Positions 1 to 13,515 of a stretch of 64,000 nucleotides of DNA are shown in pieces. Origin of the DNA: Annona cherimola (lineage: Eukaryota > Streptophyta > Magnoliopsida > Magnoliales > Annonaceae). Each line of letters opens with the position of its first letter. Position 1 is the stretch's first letter. Position numbers and translations under genes: made by a program. Location: NCBI GenBank assembly GCA_030490835.1, contig CM059971.1, positions 104,412,095 to 104,476,094 of the forward strand. The letters are read 5' to 3'. Below the pieces are notes generated by a model that saw nothing but the letters and a program-made list of their open reading frames with translations, made no database searches and was not told the origin of the DNA.

Positions 1-652
1 GTTCCAAATAAACAATCTAAAGATCATTCTCCCTAGAAGTTATGACTGATTCCAAAATATCTCAACCATGATTTGGATGGTGGATCTATTTTGGAATGGA
101 GAAAAAAAGGAACACGAAGGAAATAAAAGGGAATGATGTCATGCAATAGGGGGATAATGATTAGAAATAAAGTGAATAAATGTAAAATAGATAGGCATTT
201 GTATTAAAAGATGAAGAATAATGATTGAAAATATAGATACTAAATAGGAAAAGCAGGACTCTTAAATAGTTAGATGTCAAATCATATTAGAAACAGTGAA
301 AGAGGAGAGTTGGGAAATTTGGGAATGCATCACAGCACCGCTCTCATCACAAACAGAAGGGAATGAAAATTGGGCAATTTACTATCAAAGGTTTCAACTC
401 AGAAAAGCTGTTTGGATGGCAAGAATGCAAATAATTTGGGAATGGAAAGAAAAGATGTCAACACGAGTAAACATGATACTGGAAAATAATGGATAAAGAC
501 AAAACACAGATATTTCCTCTACATGAATTACAAATTGACAGTGAAACCAAAACCTAATTGACTGCCCATGTTGGAGTAAATTTCATGCCTTTGGGAAGCC
601 AAAAAGTAAATAGAAGAGTTCAGATTAGATAGGTAATAATAGGAATAATCAC
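1..652 (-). other. Intron of the At3g12590-type gene with a degraded MITE
   Basis: This stretch lies downstream of the donor at 652 and holds no exon I can recognise. Positions about 100-300 resemble the internal part of the GGGTGTGTTTGG MITE family in reverse orientation, without clear ends. Confidence 0.5.
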
Positions 653-3600
653 CTGAACAAGTAACAGGAGAATCTCATACAGAATGCCCAAAAGCCACAA
701 CTCAAATTTATCAATGGCAGAGGATCCCTTCTGCTTGTCGGACTCTTTATGCACCTTCACTAGTATTTCATTTGCAGCTTCACTGATAGGATCCAATTCT
801 TGAGCAGATTCCACATCTTCAGCAATAGTGGAAGTGTATTCAGGTAAAATTGGCTCCAGTAACTGGGCATGAACTCCAAGGTTTAGAATCAAGTCAAAGG
901 CCCGACTTCTGGATGCTAATCTTGGAGATTGAAGCATTTCCTGAAAGAAATTGAAAGAACAATTTGAGAAGAGTGACCTCCATTTCATAGGCAGAAGTTT
1001 AGATGCAACAGGATGCAGCACCTCCAGCATAGAGAGGGTGAGTGGTGCAGCAGTCTGAGAATCCAACACATACCTACAAAATAAAAGTTTAGTTTTCCAA
1101 TGTTTCATTGCTTTTAAAAAAGGAAATGGCAGCAATATTCGCATATTAAAATTAATTACTTATATGCAAGATATCTCTTTATACACTACAGCATATTGGT
1201 ATCGAGTCCAGATGAATTAGTTCAGGTAGAGAGAACAAACACAATGGAAGTCCACTGTTTGAAATGAGAAAGAACCATCTAACCCATTCAAAAATGTTTT
1301 CTTGGTCATGATGGAAAGATTAATAAATGTTCCATAAGTATAGCATCAAAGAATGAACAATGGCATAAAAAATGGTAATGGATTTTTTCTTCTCAACTAA
1401 ATCACAGTGATAGATTCCTATTTAATTTTTCATACGAAACTGATCCTTAAGGAATAAATTTGATCATCATGGACACCTAAGGACCTTCATGTAAAAGAGG
1501 AAGAGAAAGGACACAGGAGTTTGTCAATGTAGGACACACCATGAGGCAAGTATATGAAGAATAAAAAGACCCATCTGAGCACATCGTAAGACGAAAAGAG
1601 CGCAAAAGTGCACAAAATAGATATGTTATGCATATATGCATTAACATAATACATACATACAAACATCTGCATATGCACAAGATAATGCAGAATAGAAAAT
1701 TCAACCAGCCAACACATACATGTCAATCACAAGTTTGATGAGGACACTGACTGCAACATCAATGGAAGGCTTTCCACTGTGGTTAGTTAATCTAGATGAC
1801 ATCATATGATTTGGATTCAATGACGATGTCTCTGAGCAAACTGCAGCAATAACTTCATAGACTTCAGCAGGATTCAACCGCAGAGGTTGCTGTTCACTGT
1901 CAATATAAGCCATCATTAGAAGAGATTCTGACACTTTCATATGCAACTCGAAATTTACATTTTTGTGGCAACAAATTACGAGTGCAAGTTTATCTTCAAA
2001 CTGACATCTACCAATCACCTCTATCAAAAATCAGAATAAATTCAAAAATTCAAACAACAAATAATTAAACATCTCAAGTGTTCATATTTATCTAAGATAA
2101 TATTGTATGAGATCTTATAACATGCGCTATGCTTTTCTATGGAAACCCTCTTTTATATAACTTCATTTCAACATCTTGATGATTGATGGAAAATCTACTC
2201 TAATTTTATTTATCATCATTCATATTATCATGAAAACCTTTTTTTTGTTTAGTATCACTTTATACAGACCCCATCCATAAATGTGTAAAATCAACTTAAT
2301 AAAATAATTTAATGTTAAATATCAATTTTTAAATGGTATTTTCAACATCTAAACCATCTAAGATATTATTACTATGTGGATAAATGATTCTATAAAATTT
2401 TATTATGTTCTAATATACATGTGAATGTATCTAAGTATTTTCTGTAATTTACACATCAATATATCTATTTTTAAGCAAATGTGACCCATGCATATATTTG
2501 ATTTGGATGAAGCTTAGTTTCATAGCTAAACAAATGACGTTAAAGACAACGAATGAATTGAATTTTGCAACAATCATCAACATCTTAAAAATTCATGGGG
2601 TTATATGAAATTGTTTCTATATAAGCCGGTTACATACAAGCAGAGCCCTTATAACATTTCAATTCTTGAGTGAATGGTTCGAATTATCTTGATTGAAAAT
2701 TAGTGCTGGCCATAGCCATGAAAACTCCTCAGAGCCACATGAAGCCAAATAATTTAATACTATTTGAGTATTGCCCATATGTCTTCTCCATTTGGTTTCA
2801 AATTCCTAGTTCAATTGACATCATCGATTGCTTTTTACCCATACAAGATACCCCAACAACTATTTAATTTCACTTTTTTTAAGATTATAATCTATATTTC
2901 ACTTGTTGCCATTTCAGGTATTGCCAGCTTGTGAAAGTGGTGACATCGAATGTTGCCAATACATGTCCATCATAAAATGCTCATATGCAACCTGTAATAT
3001 ATAATTCTAAATGGTATTTTCAAGATGTAAGAAGCAGAACATAAAACCCAAACTTGCATTAATCTTGCTACTGTCAGTAGGAGTTATAATAAACATCAAT
3101 AATAAACAGTTAAGCAGCATACGGACTGAGGAAAGACTTCCTTTAGGATACCTGTAATGTCTATACTGAAAAAGTTGGCATGCACGTGGACGGAATGTAT
3201 TTTCTGGAACATCCTCCCTGGCGCGTGAAATTCAAACATCAAAATGTAGGAAGAAACTCTCCATTGGAAAATAGTTGACCAGCATCCATAATAGAAATTG
3301 ATGAGGTGAGGAGGTTGCAACTGAAATAATATTCAAGTGAATAGTGCTTGAAACAACATAAGCCCCTGCATAACATTTCTGGTTTATCTATCTACAGCAA
3401 CTCCCAATATGCTTCCAACATAACAGCTATTTCGTTGTGCAAGAATGTGAAAAGAATCATTTAAGCACCAAAGGTTCATATCAGGAAAGCAAAGTATAAT
3501 TTTATGTGCAACGAAAATGAGGATGCAAACAGCAGAAGCTAAAATGTAATCTTTTGAAAAACAAGGTAAGATTCTGTTCAGATACTTATAGAAAGATTCT

Positions 3601-6600
3601 GTTCAGATACTTATAGAGTGCACTGCACAGATTGAAGGGTGTTTTCATAACTATCCAATTTTTAAATTATTTTTCACGTTTCTCTATACAACTACCTTAT
3701 TTTTCAATCATTTATACGCAACTACTCATACAACTAACCTATCTATTACCTCTACTATCACATCATTTTCTCTCATTTCAAGAAACTTCTACATCAAAAA
3801 ATTTTCACCAAAAGTCTTATCGCTTCCCAAACACACCCTAAATATTACTAACATTTTATGCTTGGACACAGGCAGCGCCATGTAGAGCTGGGGGCAATTG
3901 CCCCCTTGCATATTTGAAAATTGAAATATTCCCCTTGAAAAATGAAACTATTTAAAAATAAACTCTGTTTTTACGTAGCTCCTTTTGAATTGCCTTTCAA
4001 AATACTATTAACAAAATTGTTTGACTTCCAAAATAGATGTTTCATATTTCATGAGGGCAGAATTCTTTTTCCCCTGCTCAATAACATCTGGTAGAGTTGA
4101 CAGCAACATAACCAATAGTATCGAATATGTGCCTGGGAGTTAGAATGCTCTTAAACTTTCAACTGGGCTTAGACTATTGAAGGCAAAGGGTATCATTTGG
4201 GGTGACAGTAAGGCTCTTTGCCAGCTACCTTGGTGGCACAGAACTGCAGGTTTAATTAGCATAAATGGCCTTTGCAAAATGAATGAATGGCCTAGTATAT
4301 CCCACCCTCCAATGTATGAGAGGCAAGTCCCGCATACAATATTTTTCATAGAATGTTGAGAGCAACTTTGCAGAACTCAGCTCTCATGTTTTCACACTAA
4401 AAAACTAAAAAAGTTTGGTTCCATTACTTCATTTCACTAATCAAAGAAAAGCCAGATACACAGAATGTAACTCTAAAATCAATAGGATTAAAAGTGAGTA
4501 CTTAGGAATTATTGAAAACACCTTAGCAAGACCATTTGCTTAGGCTTGGTTTAGTTAACTACAAAAGCAAGGAGATTGAAGAGGATTGTTTGCCCATAGG
4601 ACATGACTCAGGAATTAAGAAATCTGAGAAAAGCTTCAATACAAACGGTTGTTGCCTACAACTTGAATTTTTTATTTTTTTTCAACATCCAATCCATGCA
4701 TTGTGTTTTAAATTATTTATTTACTCTACATACAAAAAATCAAATGAATTGAAAACTTCTATGGTGAATAATTTTTAAAAAAATGATTTTAACAAACCTT
4801 GTGCATTTACACTTGTCTTGGATTATATACAAATATAATTGAAATGACTTTTTATATTGTACAAATATTATCAGAGAAGAAAATGATTCATAGCTTGGAT
4901 CTTAAAAAATGAAACATATAAAAATAAAAAATTATGGTTGTAAAACTACAACCAATTGTATTGAAGTTTTTCTCATGAAATCTTTGGATCCAAAACAAAT
5001 TATAGAAATCCTATATGGTCGCCGTAAAACTAGTTATTGTTTACACATCGGAATTTTAAGAGCAATTAAGAAACAACAAATTCAAAAGACATATAAACAA
5101 AACAATGACATCAAGGGTGTGTTTGGCAATGTGTAGAATATGTCAAGTTAAAACTTTTTAATCTAAAACTTTTCACTCTCTAGTACCTACATTATTTTTT
5201 TAATCATTTCTTCACATTTTCCTATATAATGACCCTACTTTTCAATCATTCTACACAACTACCCACACAACTAATCTATCTATTTTAACTTTATCTTCTT
5301 TACTTTTCATCATTATCTCTATTGTATCACTTCATTTTACAACTTTTAGTTCAAAACTTTTTATTAGAAGTTTTATCCATTTTCAAACACACCTTAAGGG
5401 TCCAGTTAGGAAGATATAAAAGTGGGAATCGGAAAATTGTTAAAAAAAAAAAATGAGAGAATGATGTAATAGATAAGGTAATCATTATTAATAATGGGGA
5501 TCTTTGGCAAACATTAAAAATTTTCACTTTCCACAATTATGTTATTTTTTAATCATTTCTTCACATCTTCCTATACAACTACTCTACTTTTCAATCATTT
5601 CTATACAACTACCTATACAACTAATTTATCTATTTTAACTTTGGTCTCTTGAATCCTCATCATCACCCCATCATATCACATCATTTTCTCCTAATTCAAA
5701 AACTTTTCCACCAAAAACTTTTCATCGAAAGTTTCATCACTTCCCAAACACACCCAAAGAGAATAAAGCTAAAATGCATCGGGTATTTGTATGGAAAGAT
5801 GTGAAAAATGATTAGAATATAAAGGTAATTAAAAAAAATTGTGATGGTTAGGCAGTTAAGATGTCAAATCATATCAAAAAGAATATACCCATTGCATTTT
5901 AGCATAATCCCAAATACACTCGTTACATTTCATAAATCCCCCACATACCCAATACGTTTATATACACATCATTTTCTCCTAATTCAAAAACTTTTCCACC
6001 AAAAACTTTTCATCGAAAGTTTCATCACTTCCCAAACACACCCAAAGAGAATAAAGCTAAAATGCATCGGGTATTTGTATGGAAAGATGTGAAAAATGAT
6101 TAGAATATAAAGGTAATTAAAAAAAATTGTGATGGTTAGGCAGTTAAGATGTCAAATCATATAAAAAAGAATATACCCATTGCATTTTAGCATAATCCCA
6201 AATACACTCGTTACATTTCATAAATCCCCCACATACCCAATACGTTTATATATAGTGTCATCTATACTCATTCTATCTCATGCATTTCTAATGGCTGTTA
6301 CCTAAGTAATGAATTTACTAAATTGCCTATGCAGTCAATGGGATTTGGTGGGATGGGCAACCAGGGTCTTCTTCTCTACTGCCTCTTGTTCTACTCCAAA
6401 CCTCTGCGGATTCCAGTAAACAAATCTACTGATGTAAATGACTAAAAAAAGAATCCTAGAACTCTGCATCTCTTTTCTCCCTGCTACCTTTCTCTCCGCC
6501 TCTGCTATCTTGCTGCTAGTCCAGCAGACTTCGCTAAGCAGCACCCATGATCTGCAATAACAACTCCTAGTCATGAATTTTTTATGCCAGCAATGGCGAA

Positions 6601-9600
6601 TCCGACCACCAGCAACTCTGACCAGCCAATGGCAGAGATTAGGAGGACGATGAGTGTGGGTAGGAAATGGAAGGGCCAGAATTTGTGCTCTCATCCCCAC
6701 TTTCTTCAAACATGAATGCAGCGTACTAACCACTTCCCTTGTCGCTGATCCTCCCCTTCCAACACAGACGAAGCAGTAGCAGCAGAATCACAATTGGGCA
6801 GTGATTCCACCAGCCAACGCGAGTTGTGTTTGTGACTACAGGTTTTCATGCTTTCATTTTCATTACCTACAGTTTCGCCCTTCTTTTCTTTTTCGTTTTA
6901 TATTGGAAGCTTCACAGCATGGTCTGACACTTGCAATTGCTACGGGGTAAGTGCTTCAGAGGATGAAAGCAAACAGAACCAGATTTCACAGGCTGCCCAA
7001 AAAAGCAGCCATCCAAGGCCAAAGGTATCTGCTGGCATGTCCAGCTAGCGCGATAGACACAAAATCATCAAGAAATCAAAAACTTAAGTAGAAAGATTGG
7101 TCGTCAATTTATAAAAGAAGTCTGGGCAGAGGACAGTCAGATTCGTATCCGATAGAAAGAGGGCAAGATGGAGGAAGCCATGAAATCAAGATGGACGAAG
7201 CCACAAAACTTAAATGACAATGACAATCACTTACAACAGAAAAAAAGATGGACAGAACAAAGAAATGGATGGCCTGGAGTGGGAGAGAAAATTTTGCTTC
7301 CCTAACTGGTTTCCATCCCAAGAATACGCTATTCATCTTTGCTAAAATTATTAGTTTATTTATGCACAAAAAAAAAACAATATAATGGTATTTACTGATG
7401 AAAATAGATCATCAAGATCACGAAAGTCTGACCTGTATGTCCCATTCACGTTAATCCCACCAATATCACAAGAAGGTACAAAAAAATTTAGACATAAGAA
7501 TGGTTGATGGAAGCATGACTAAATAAGAAGAGAAGTGCATACCAAACTTGATGAGTGCCAGGTTTCAGCCGTTTAGAGGCTGTTATAGCTCTCAAATGGG
7601 GAGGAGCTGAGGCAAAACTAGAAGCACTTGCAGCTGCAGTAGGCTGCAAGAGTGGATCGAGATCAGATATAGTTTGCACATGGAGAGATCTCTCAGGTTG
7701 GCCCTTTGTTTTCCATTCCATCTCTCCCACAAGTAAAGCTGCAGCACCAACTTCCAAGAAGCCATGTGGATGCTCCTGGGCCCTACCAGCAGCAGCGCTG
7801 CCTCAAGAAAGAATTTTTAGTCAGAGTAGTCATAAAATTCTGATGGCACAAGAAACCACAATGTCTCCATAAATTGATCAAACATCAAAAAGAAGAAGAA
7901 GCAGTGACGGCGGCATTTAGCATGCAGCCTGGTGGATTAAGCTCCCGACCTGCGGGAAGGGTCAAACTGCTTTGGGTCTATAGTATGCAACCATACATTG
8001 CAAAGCATGAGGTTGTTTACATTGCAAAGCATGAGGTTGTTTACATTGCAAAGCATGAGGTTGTTTCCGTGAATCATACCCGTGACCTCCACACACACAA
8101 TGACTACTCTGCACCAAGGCTCTCTGAGAAGAAGCATTTGGAGAGCAAAAATGTTCATGATAACACAGACAAAAGGTTTCCAACTTTTGAAAGGAATGCT
8201 CATTATAAGGGCATATTTAAGCAATTCACACATTAGTGGACTGGCAAAAGTATCAATTCAAGTCAGCCATTCTGTAAAACAAGGGCCAACATCTGAATTC
8301 AGGGAGAATTTAACAGGGAAATTAACCCATTGCTTGGAAGTGCTCCCTGTCCTTTTTCTTATGGATCCCTGTGTAAGAACCTTGACATATTTAGTTTGAT
8401 GTTATTTTAGAATGTGAATAGGGCTGCAGAATTTGTTACTGCAGTTAAAGTTGGATTCCAGTGTTGACATGATGCATCATTTCAATTTAACATGCACGCA
8501 TTAGGCATAACAAGATTAGATCTCTTCTGGATACAATATGAAGGGAGAATTGGTCAGATTACATACCATTTCATGGTTGATGGTGACAAATGTTGTTCTT
8601 TATCCCCTAACCATCTCCATTTCAGCACATCAAGTGCAAAATAGTTTATGCCTTCCTCCACGCCAGCATTCTGAGGACTTGATGTGTTCCAAGAAGATGA
8701 AAAAGAAAATTCCCTCCTTTCTAGTGATTCCCTGATCTTGAGAGGCCCTGGGCCCAGCTGGTAATTAAAAGAACGGCGCAACATAGAAGATAATAATGGA
8801 AAAGATAGTCTTGATGCAGTGGGGGCCCCAGCAAAAGCTGCAGGTTGGAAGGAACGTCTTGGTATATGTCGAGACACTAAAGAACGAACAAAATTTAAGG
8901 ATTTTGAAAGTGCTCCCGATGCGAAACCAGCTGATGGCAACTTGGCTGGATAAGTGCTTCCACTACTTGAAGGTGGTCCAAAACGATGGCCCACTAGCTT
9001 AGATGGTGTTGACACTGTTCGATTTTTCACATTCTCAATCTCTAATATGCAATTCATGCAAAAGAGGTCAATCTGTTCAAGTGTTGCCTCTGTTGGTATA
9101 TATCTACAGTGACAAAAAACATTGGCAAGATGAATAACTGTAGTTGCAAGACAATGTCCAACAATCTACTTGTCATAACTTATAAGCAACTCAGTTGAAA
9201 AAGCATGTAATACGCCCAATTAAATAAAATTGTGGAACCTTCCATTTGAAAAATTTCTCATCCATCTTCGAATAAGTAACTTCATATCGCAGAACTCATC
9301 CCAATTATACAACAATGCCTAATTTCATCATTTGGTATTGTCGGAAACATATATATAGGGTTTCAAAATGCCTAATTTACTCAATCTGGCATAACAACCC
9401 AGGCCATTCATCTACAAGGTCCAACCAGTAGTTTGACCAATAATCTGCTTCTCCAGTCAACCTTAGGGTTTAAATGGACCGCTGAAAGTTTCAGTTATTG
9501 ACGAATAGCATCGAGGCCCTACCTTACCTGGTTAATATATCAGATTTTCCACTCTTAAGTAGAAATTAGGATTTCGTACCCTACTGACACCTTGACACAT

Positions 9601-11691
9601 AACAGGAATAACGACTCCAGGTCAAGTGCTGTTGATCAGGTCAGGAGGATCAAAAAACAACTTACCGGAGAAGATAATGCTTTAATACTGCCACACACCT
9701 TGAAACTACTCCTGGACTGTTGCAACAAATAGTTAAAATTAGAGGAGACAAGTTCCAGAAAACCAATAATGGAAATACAGTCAATGTATGGGAAGAATCA
9801 GGAAGCACCACACCAAATGAAAGGCTAGCTTATGCAATATAGCACAACCAGATACGTAAATTCATTCAACAATACCGTTTGCATATCCCACATCACATAC
9901 CTGCGCTCTCTCTCCGCAAGAGCATGTTCTAAAAGTACACTATAAGCAATGTCGATTGTCAATGGATTGGAGATGTAGTCCTGCCAATAGAATTTGTCAT
10001 GAGAACCAGCAAGGAAAAAGGAGTTCTTAGGTAACTGGCTATGATTTTCATATTATACAACACAATACATATCTGACAAACAAAGAAAATCAATGTACTA
10101 CCAAGTTTATTAAAATTTTCTGCACACACATTCGAACTCTCTTGTGTTTAAAGCACTAACCCAAATGCTGTAAGACTAATAAACTCCATTAATGTCGTGA
10201 GATCAGCAGTAACATTTTGAGAAATTAGATTTAAAAAATGAGGATTTAAACCTCTCACTTATATAATGACTAAAATTAGGGGAAAACAGGTATAAAGGCT
10301 CTGCTTTCAGTGTATGTTTGGATTAAATCTGACCGAAAGATGTTGGAGACTTTTAGAAAAATTTTATAGAGTTATAATTCTCTTTATGATATTATTTCCC
10401 CATTCGGATAGAAACAATTCTTCCTTTATCTTCCTCGTTTACATAAACTTAGTTCCGTATGCATCACCTTCCCTCTCTGTATAACACTAATTATATCTAC
10501 TGAAGGCAAAGGGCACATTGGAAGGAAGAGGAGATGAGGATGGAAATGTATTGTAGATAAAAACTGGATATGACATTGCCAAACCCACCCACCACAACAA
10601 GTCAACAACCCTACTTTTTCCTCACTCTTGTCTATACTTTTCATCAGTACCCTTATCTTTGTATTGATTGATTCAGTGAATAAAATCATCCATTCCATTT
10701 TTATTTCCTTTAACATTTCCAACTATCCAGTCAGAGGAGAAAACCTGCATTGGAAAATTCTCTTTTTTCTCTGATCCTTTGAAAGTATTACAGCAATATC
10801 TCTGATCTGCCAATTCACTTCTAACAGTTTCTATTCCTAGCACTATCTTCTTCGTTTCTATTTTCTGTTTTCAGGCGTCAACTGCCACCGACTTTTTCCT
10901 ATGGTCACAAAGACAATCACCTTGTTACCCACATCATCAGAAAAAACTAATTATGTACAAAATCTGAAAAAGTATGACATCTAAAGTAGGTTTTTCTTAA
11001 TCAAAGAGAACAAAAAAAGATTCCATCTGAAGTAAATGTTGATAAACTTGATCATTCTCCAATACCAGTTTAAGCAGTAGAGACGACATGGAACAAGCAT
11101 GATAAAGAAAGAACCAGACTACAAGATCCACTTTTGAACATAATGTCACTTCGTGACAACAATAGCAAACATAGATATACCTTATAAAAAAAATAATAAT
11201 AAACATAGTGATGTTAATCAAGATTTTCTATGTCATTGCATCCACCAAATAAGGACAACAATTTTAGGTTTTTGAGAGTTGAAAATTGTATATGAAGTCC
11301 ACACCATTATCTTTCTCTTTATTTGGAATATTTCGTTGCCATAATTCGCAAACGATTCCGCCCTCAAAAAATAAATTGAGAATCCAAGCAAATCCTCAGT
11401 TAATCTCGTGCAGTCGTGCTTCAAGAGAACAGGGATAGAATGGTAATGTCAGACGAAACTACAAACCCGAAGCGTTTTTACAGCCAATGAGGCGACTGTA
11501 GAAGGGTTCCCGTGGGGAGAGGACAGCAGCGAAAGCGCAAAGGCAGACGACAAGCAGTCGGCAACGGCACGCCGCAGCGGCTCCGGCGGCTTCTTCCCGG
11601 CTGCAGATCTCTGCCTCTGAGAAGCCCCAATCCCGTGTTGCAACCTCGAGCTCCCTGGGCTTCTTGAAGGACTGTTAAAGCTCCTCGACAT
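653..11691 (-). CDS. Conserved plant protein of unknown function (At3g12590-type), N-terminal half, nine exons, 3' end off window
   Basis: Exons in order of transcription: 11691-11467, 9980-9901, 9716-9666, 9103-8567, 7797-7543, 3217-3152, 1896-1720, 1073-1022 and 940-653. All have GT donors and AG acceptors, and phases agree throughout, giving 577 open codons. The last exon ends in a donor at 652, so more exons lie to the left. The start ATG (11691) opens a Ser/Arg/Pro-rich N-terminus followed by KKPPEPLRRAVADCLSS. Later blocks are DIAYSVLLEHALAERER, VSRCVAVLKHYLLRYIP, HLRAITASKR, LFQYRHYSEQQPLRLNPAEV, AVSVLIKLVIDMYVLDS and FDLILNLGVHAQLLEP. From memory these are the hallmarks of a family of about 1,150-1,180 residues in Arabidopsis with no assigned biochemical role; I see no catalytic motif. 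The repeated leucine-rich blocks suggest an alpha-helical scaffold, which is inference. The intron 7542-3218 is about 4.3 kb and holds MITEs and a tandem duplication. Confidence 0.88.
2104..2640. mobile_element. Foldback/MITE-like element, ~500-bp family, copy 1
   Basis: One arm reads GATGATTGATGGAAAATCTAC near 2177 and the other is its approximate reverse complement near 2560-2585. Between them lies text shared with the copies at 12,966, 18,598, 26,125 and 33,080 (for example TAAGTATTTTCTGTAATTTA). The outer end carries GGTTACATACAAGCAG. It sits in an intron of the At3g12590-type gene. Confidence 0.6.
3570..3618. repeat. Short tandem duplication of about 24 bp
   Basis: AGATTCTGTTCAGATACTTA followed by TAGA occurs twice in a row. 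It lies in an intron and has no evident function. Confidence 0.75.
3634..3840. mobile_element. Tourist-like MITE, truncated copy
   Basis: The right end CCCAAACACACCC and internal blocks match the GGGTGTGTTTGG family. The left end is shortened to GAAGGGTGTTTTC, and about 70 bp of the usual left half is missing. It lies in an intron of the At3g12590-type gene. Confidence 0.65.
3890..3905. repeat. 16-bp perfect palindrome
   Basis: GGGGGCAATTGCCCCC lies in an intron of the At3g12590-type gene, in a short GC-rich patch that looks like part of an old transposon. Confidence 0.7.
5115..5394. mobile_element. Tourist-like MITE (GGGTGTGTTTGG family)
   Basis: A 280-bp copy inside the large intron of the At3g12590-type gene. 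It begins GGGTGTGTTTGG and ends CAAACACACCT, with the family's shared internal text (AACTAATCTATCTATTTTAA). Flanks are CAA and TAA, so the TSD is imperfect. Confidence 0.8.
5497..5752. mobile_element. Tourist-like MITE, 5'-diverged copy
   Basis: The right end CCCAAACACACCC and the internal text match the family. The left end is diverged (GGGGATCTTTGGCAAAC). Its right part is included in the 288-bp tandem duplication that follows. Confidence 0.7.
5677..6252. repeat. 288-bp tandem duplication, two nearly identical copies
   Basis: Copy 1 is 5677-5964 and copy 2 is 5965-6252. The only difference I see is C versus A near 5871 and 6159. The unit includes the right end of a Tourist-like MITE plus about 210 bp of flanking sequence. 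It sits in the 4.3-kb intron of the At3g12590-type gene. Confidence 0.9.
7993..8066. repeat. 24-bp minisatellite, three copies
   Basis: The unit TTGCAAAGCATGAGGTTGTT plus four bases is repeated three times. It lies in the intron between exons at 8567 and 7797 and keeps frame by chance because its length is a multiple of three. Confidence 0.85.
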
Positions 11692-11880
11692 CTCTCTCGC
11701 ACTTTCGCTCTCTCGCAGAGTCAGCTCGTCTCCCTCAGATTTCCCTCGCAGTCTCTTTCTGCCTCTGCATCTGCATTCGAGAAGTGAAATCTCAGACCGA
11801 GGTCGCGTTTTCCAACCCTCTTTTCACGAGTAGGAACAGAAAGAAAAGAGAAAATGGGCTTCTTCGCTGTCCACCGGCAT
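11692..11880 (-). promoter_or_regulatory. Probable 5' UTR and core promoter of the At3g12590-type gene
   Basis: The stretch upstream of the ATG at 11691 is CT-rich on the coding strand and rich in CpG compared with flanking DNA, as in many broadly expressed plant genes. I see no clear TATA box. AT-rich repeat-bearing DNA begins near 11,930, which limits the compact promoter. The transcription start is not determined. Confidence 0.4.
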
Positions 11881-12563
11881 TTTAGAATCCCAGGTCGAGG
11901 GTAGTTTAGTCACTGAGAAAAATAACGGTTGGATTTGTTGTTCTAGGTTCTAGCATACGTTTGTTTGGGATAAACTAACGGTTTGAGTCACGAATAAAAT
12001 AATTTTTTTCTAGAAATATATGAAAAGAAAAAATAACAATTGAACAATACTAACAATGATTAATGTAAAAATGTACGATATAATTGGTATCCAACGTAAT
12101 AGCCTGAATCAAATCAAAACTTATTTGTATTCTTTAAAGACACTATTTGTCACAAAAAAAGACACTATTTTGGGGCGTTGAAAAACACGCAAGTTTTTAT
12201 CAGAATAGTTTTTAACATATTATTCAATTAAATAATACTAAATATGGTGGTCGAATTTTACGAAATTAAAGGTTGTTATTTATTACACACTAAAAGGTTC
12301 TTTGGCGCAATGGCAATCATTACTCATTTATTGCTGCTCGATCTGATCTGTTTTTGCAAATGTCCATGTTACTTTGAGAGAGCCATGTGATGCTCCGAAG
12401 AGTTGGATGGATGATACTCACAGACTTTCAAGTTACAAGTTACCTGGGACCAGTTAATCGCATGCCCGAGTTTCGTGCTTTTTTCATAAATCACGGTTAT
12501 TTCTGCTACTCAAAACTTTGCAACACAAGTGTTTTTAGATTTTTTGAAAATATTTACAATTAT

Positions 12564-12845
12564 GGGTGTGTTTGTCAATTAATAAAAAAATGTCAAGTTA
12601 AAACTTTTCAATCTAAAACTTTTCACTCTCCACAACTATCATACTTTTAAATCATTTTTTTACATTTTCATATACAATTACCCTACTTTTCAATCATTTC
12701 TACACAACTATCCACACAACTATCCTATCTATTTTAACTTTATCCTCTTTACTACTCATCATTACCCCTATCATATCACATCATTTAACAACTTTTACTC
12801 TCAAAAACTTTTAATCAAAAGTTTTATTCATTACCAAACACACCC
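12564..12845. mobile_element. Tourist-like MITE (GGGTGTGTTTGG family)
   Basis: This copy is 282 bp, the same length as the copy at 35,550 and in the opposite orientation to it. It starts GGGTGTGTTTG and ends CAAACACACCC, with TAT on both sides as a 3-bp TSD. It lies between the At3g12590-type and CCHC genes. Confidence 0.88.
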
Positions 12846-12965
12846 TATATCTATGCAAGTGTAACAATTTCTTTATGAAAAAGTTTTTGACGTAAATAGA
12901 CACGCCGTAACATCAAATTTCAAACATATTATTATTTTAAAATTCAAAATAAAATATTTTTAAAA

Positions 12966-13515
12966 CGGTCTCACTTCAATGAAATCTCTTTTCTGCGTAA
13001 CTCTCTCTATTTTTAAAATTTTGATGATTGATAGAAAATTCATTTCATCTCTTATATTTAACATCATTTATAGTATCTTAGAAATCCTTCTATTTTTTTT
13101 ATTTCACTGTACATGGGTCTCATCTATAAATGCATAAAATCAACATAATAAAATAGTTTAATGCTAAAACATCAATTTTAAAGTAGTTTTTCAATATCTA
13201 AATCATCTAAAAAATCAATTTTGTGTGGATAAATAATTTTATAAAGTATTATTACATTCTAATACATGTGTAAATAGATCTAAGTATTTTTCATAATTTA
13301 CACATGAATGTATATATTTTTAAGCAAATGTAGCACATGCACATACTTAATTTGGATGAAACTTGGTTACTTAGCTAAAGAAATAATGTTAAATACAATA
13401 AATAAACAAATAGTGTTAAGTACAATTAATGGATTGAATTTTCCATCAATTATTGATACCTTGAAATTTGAAAGAGTTACATAAAACCACTTCCATGTAA
13501 GCAGGACCCTTTTTA
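12966..13515. mobile_element. Foldback/MITE-like element, ~500-bp family, copy 2
   Basis: The text matches copy 1 in the same orientation, with inverted arms containing TTGATGATTGATAGAAAATTC and, near 13,440, its approximate complement. The outer end carries TTCCATGTAAGCAGGACCC. No open reading frame of note. Confidence 0.6.

Noticed and set aside
7874..8236. 120-codon frame across the 24-bp repeats
   Set aside because: It lies in an intron between two exons whose phases already join correctly without it.
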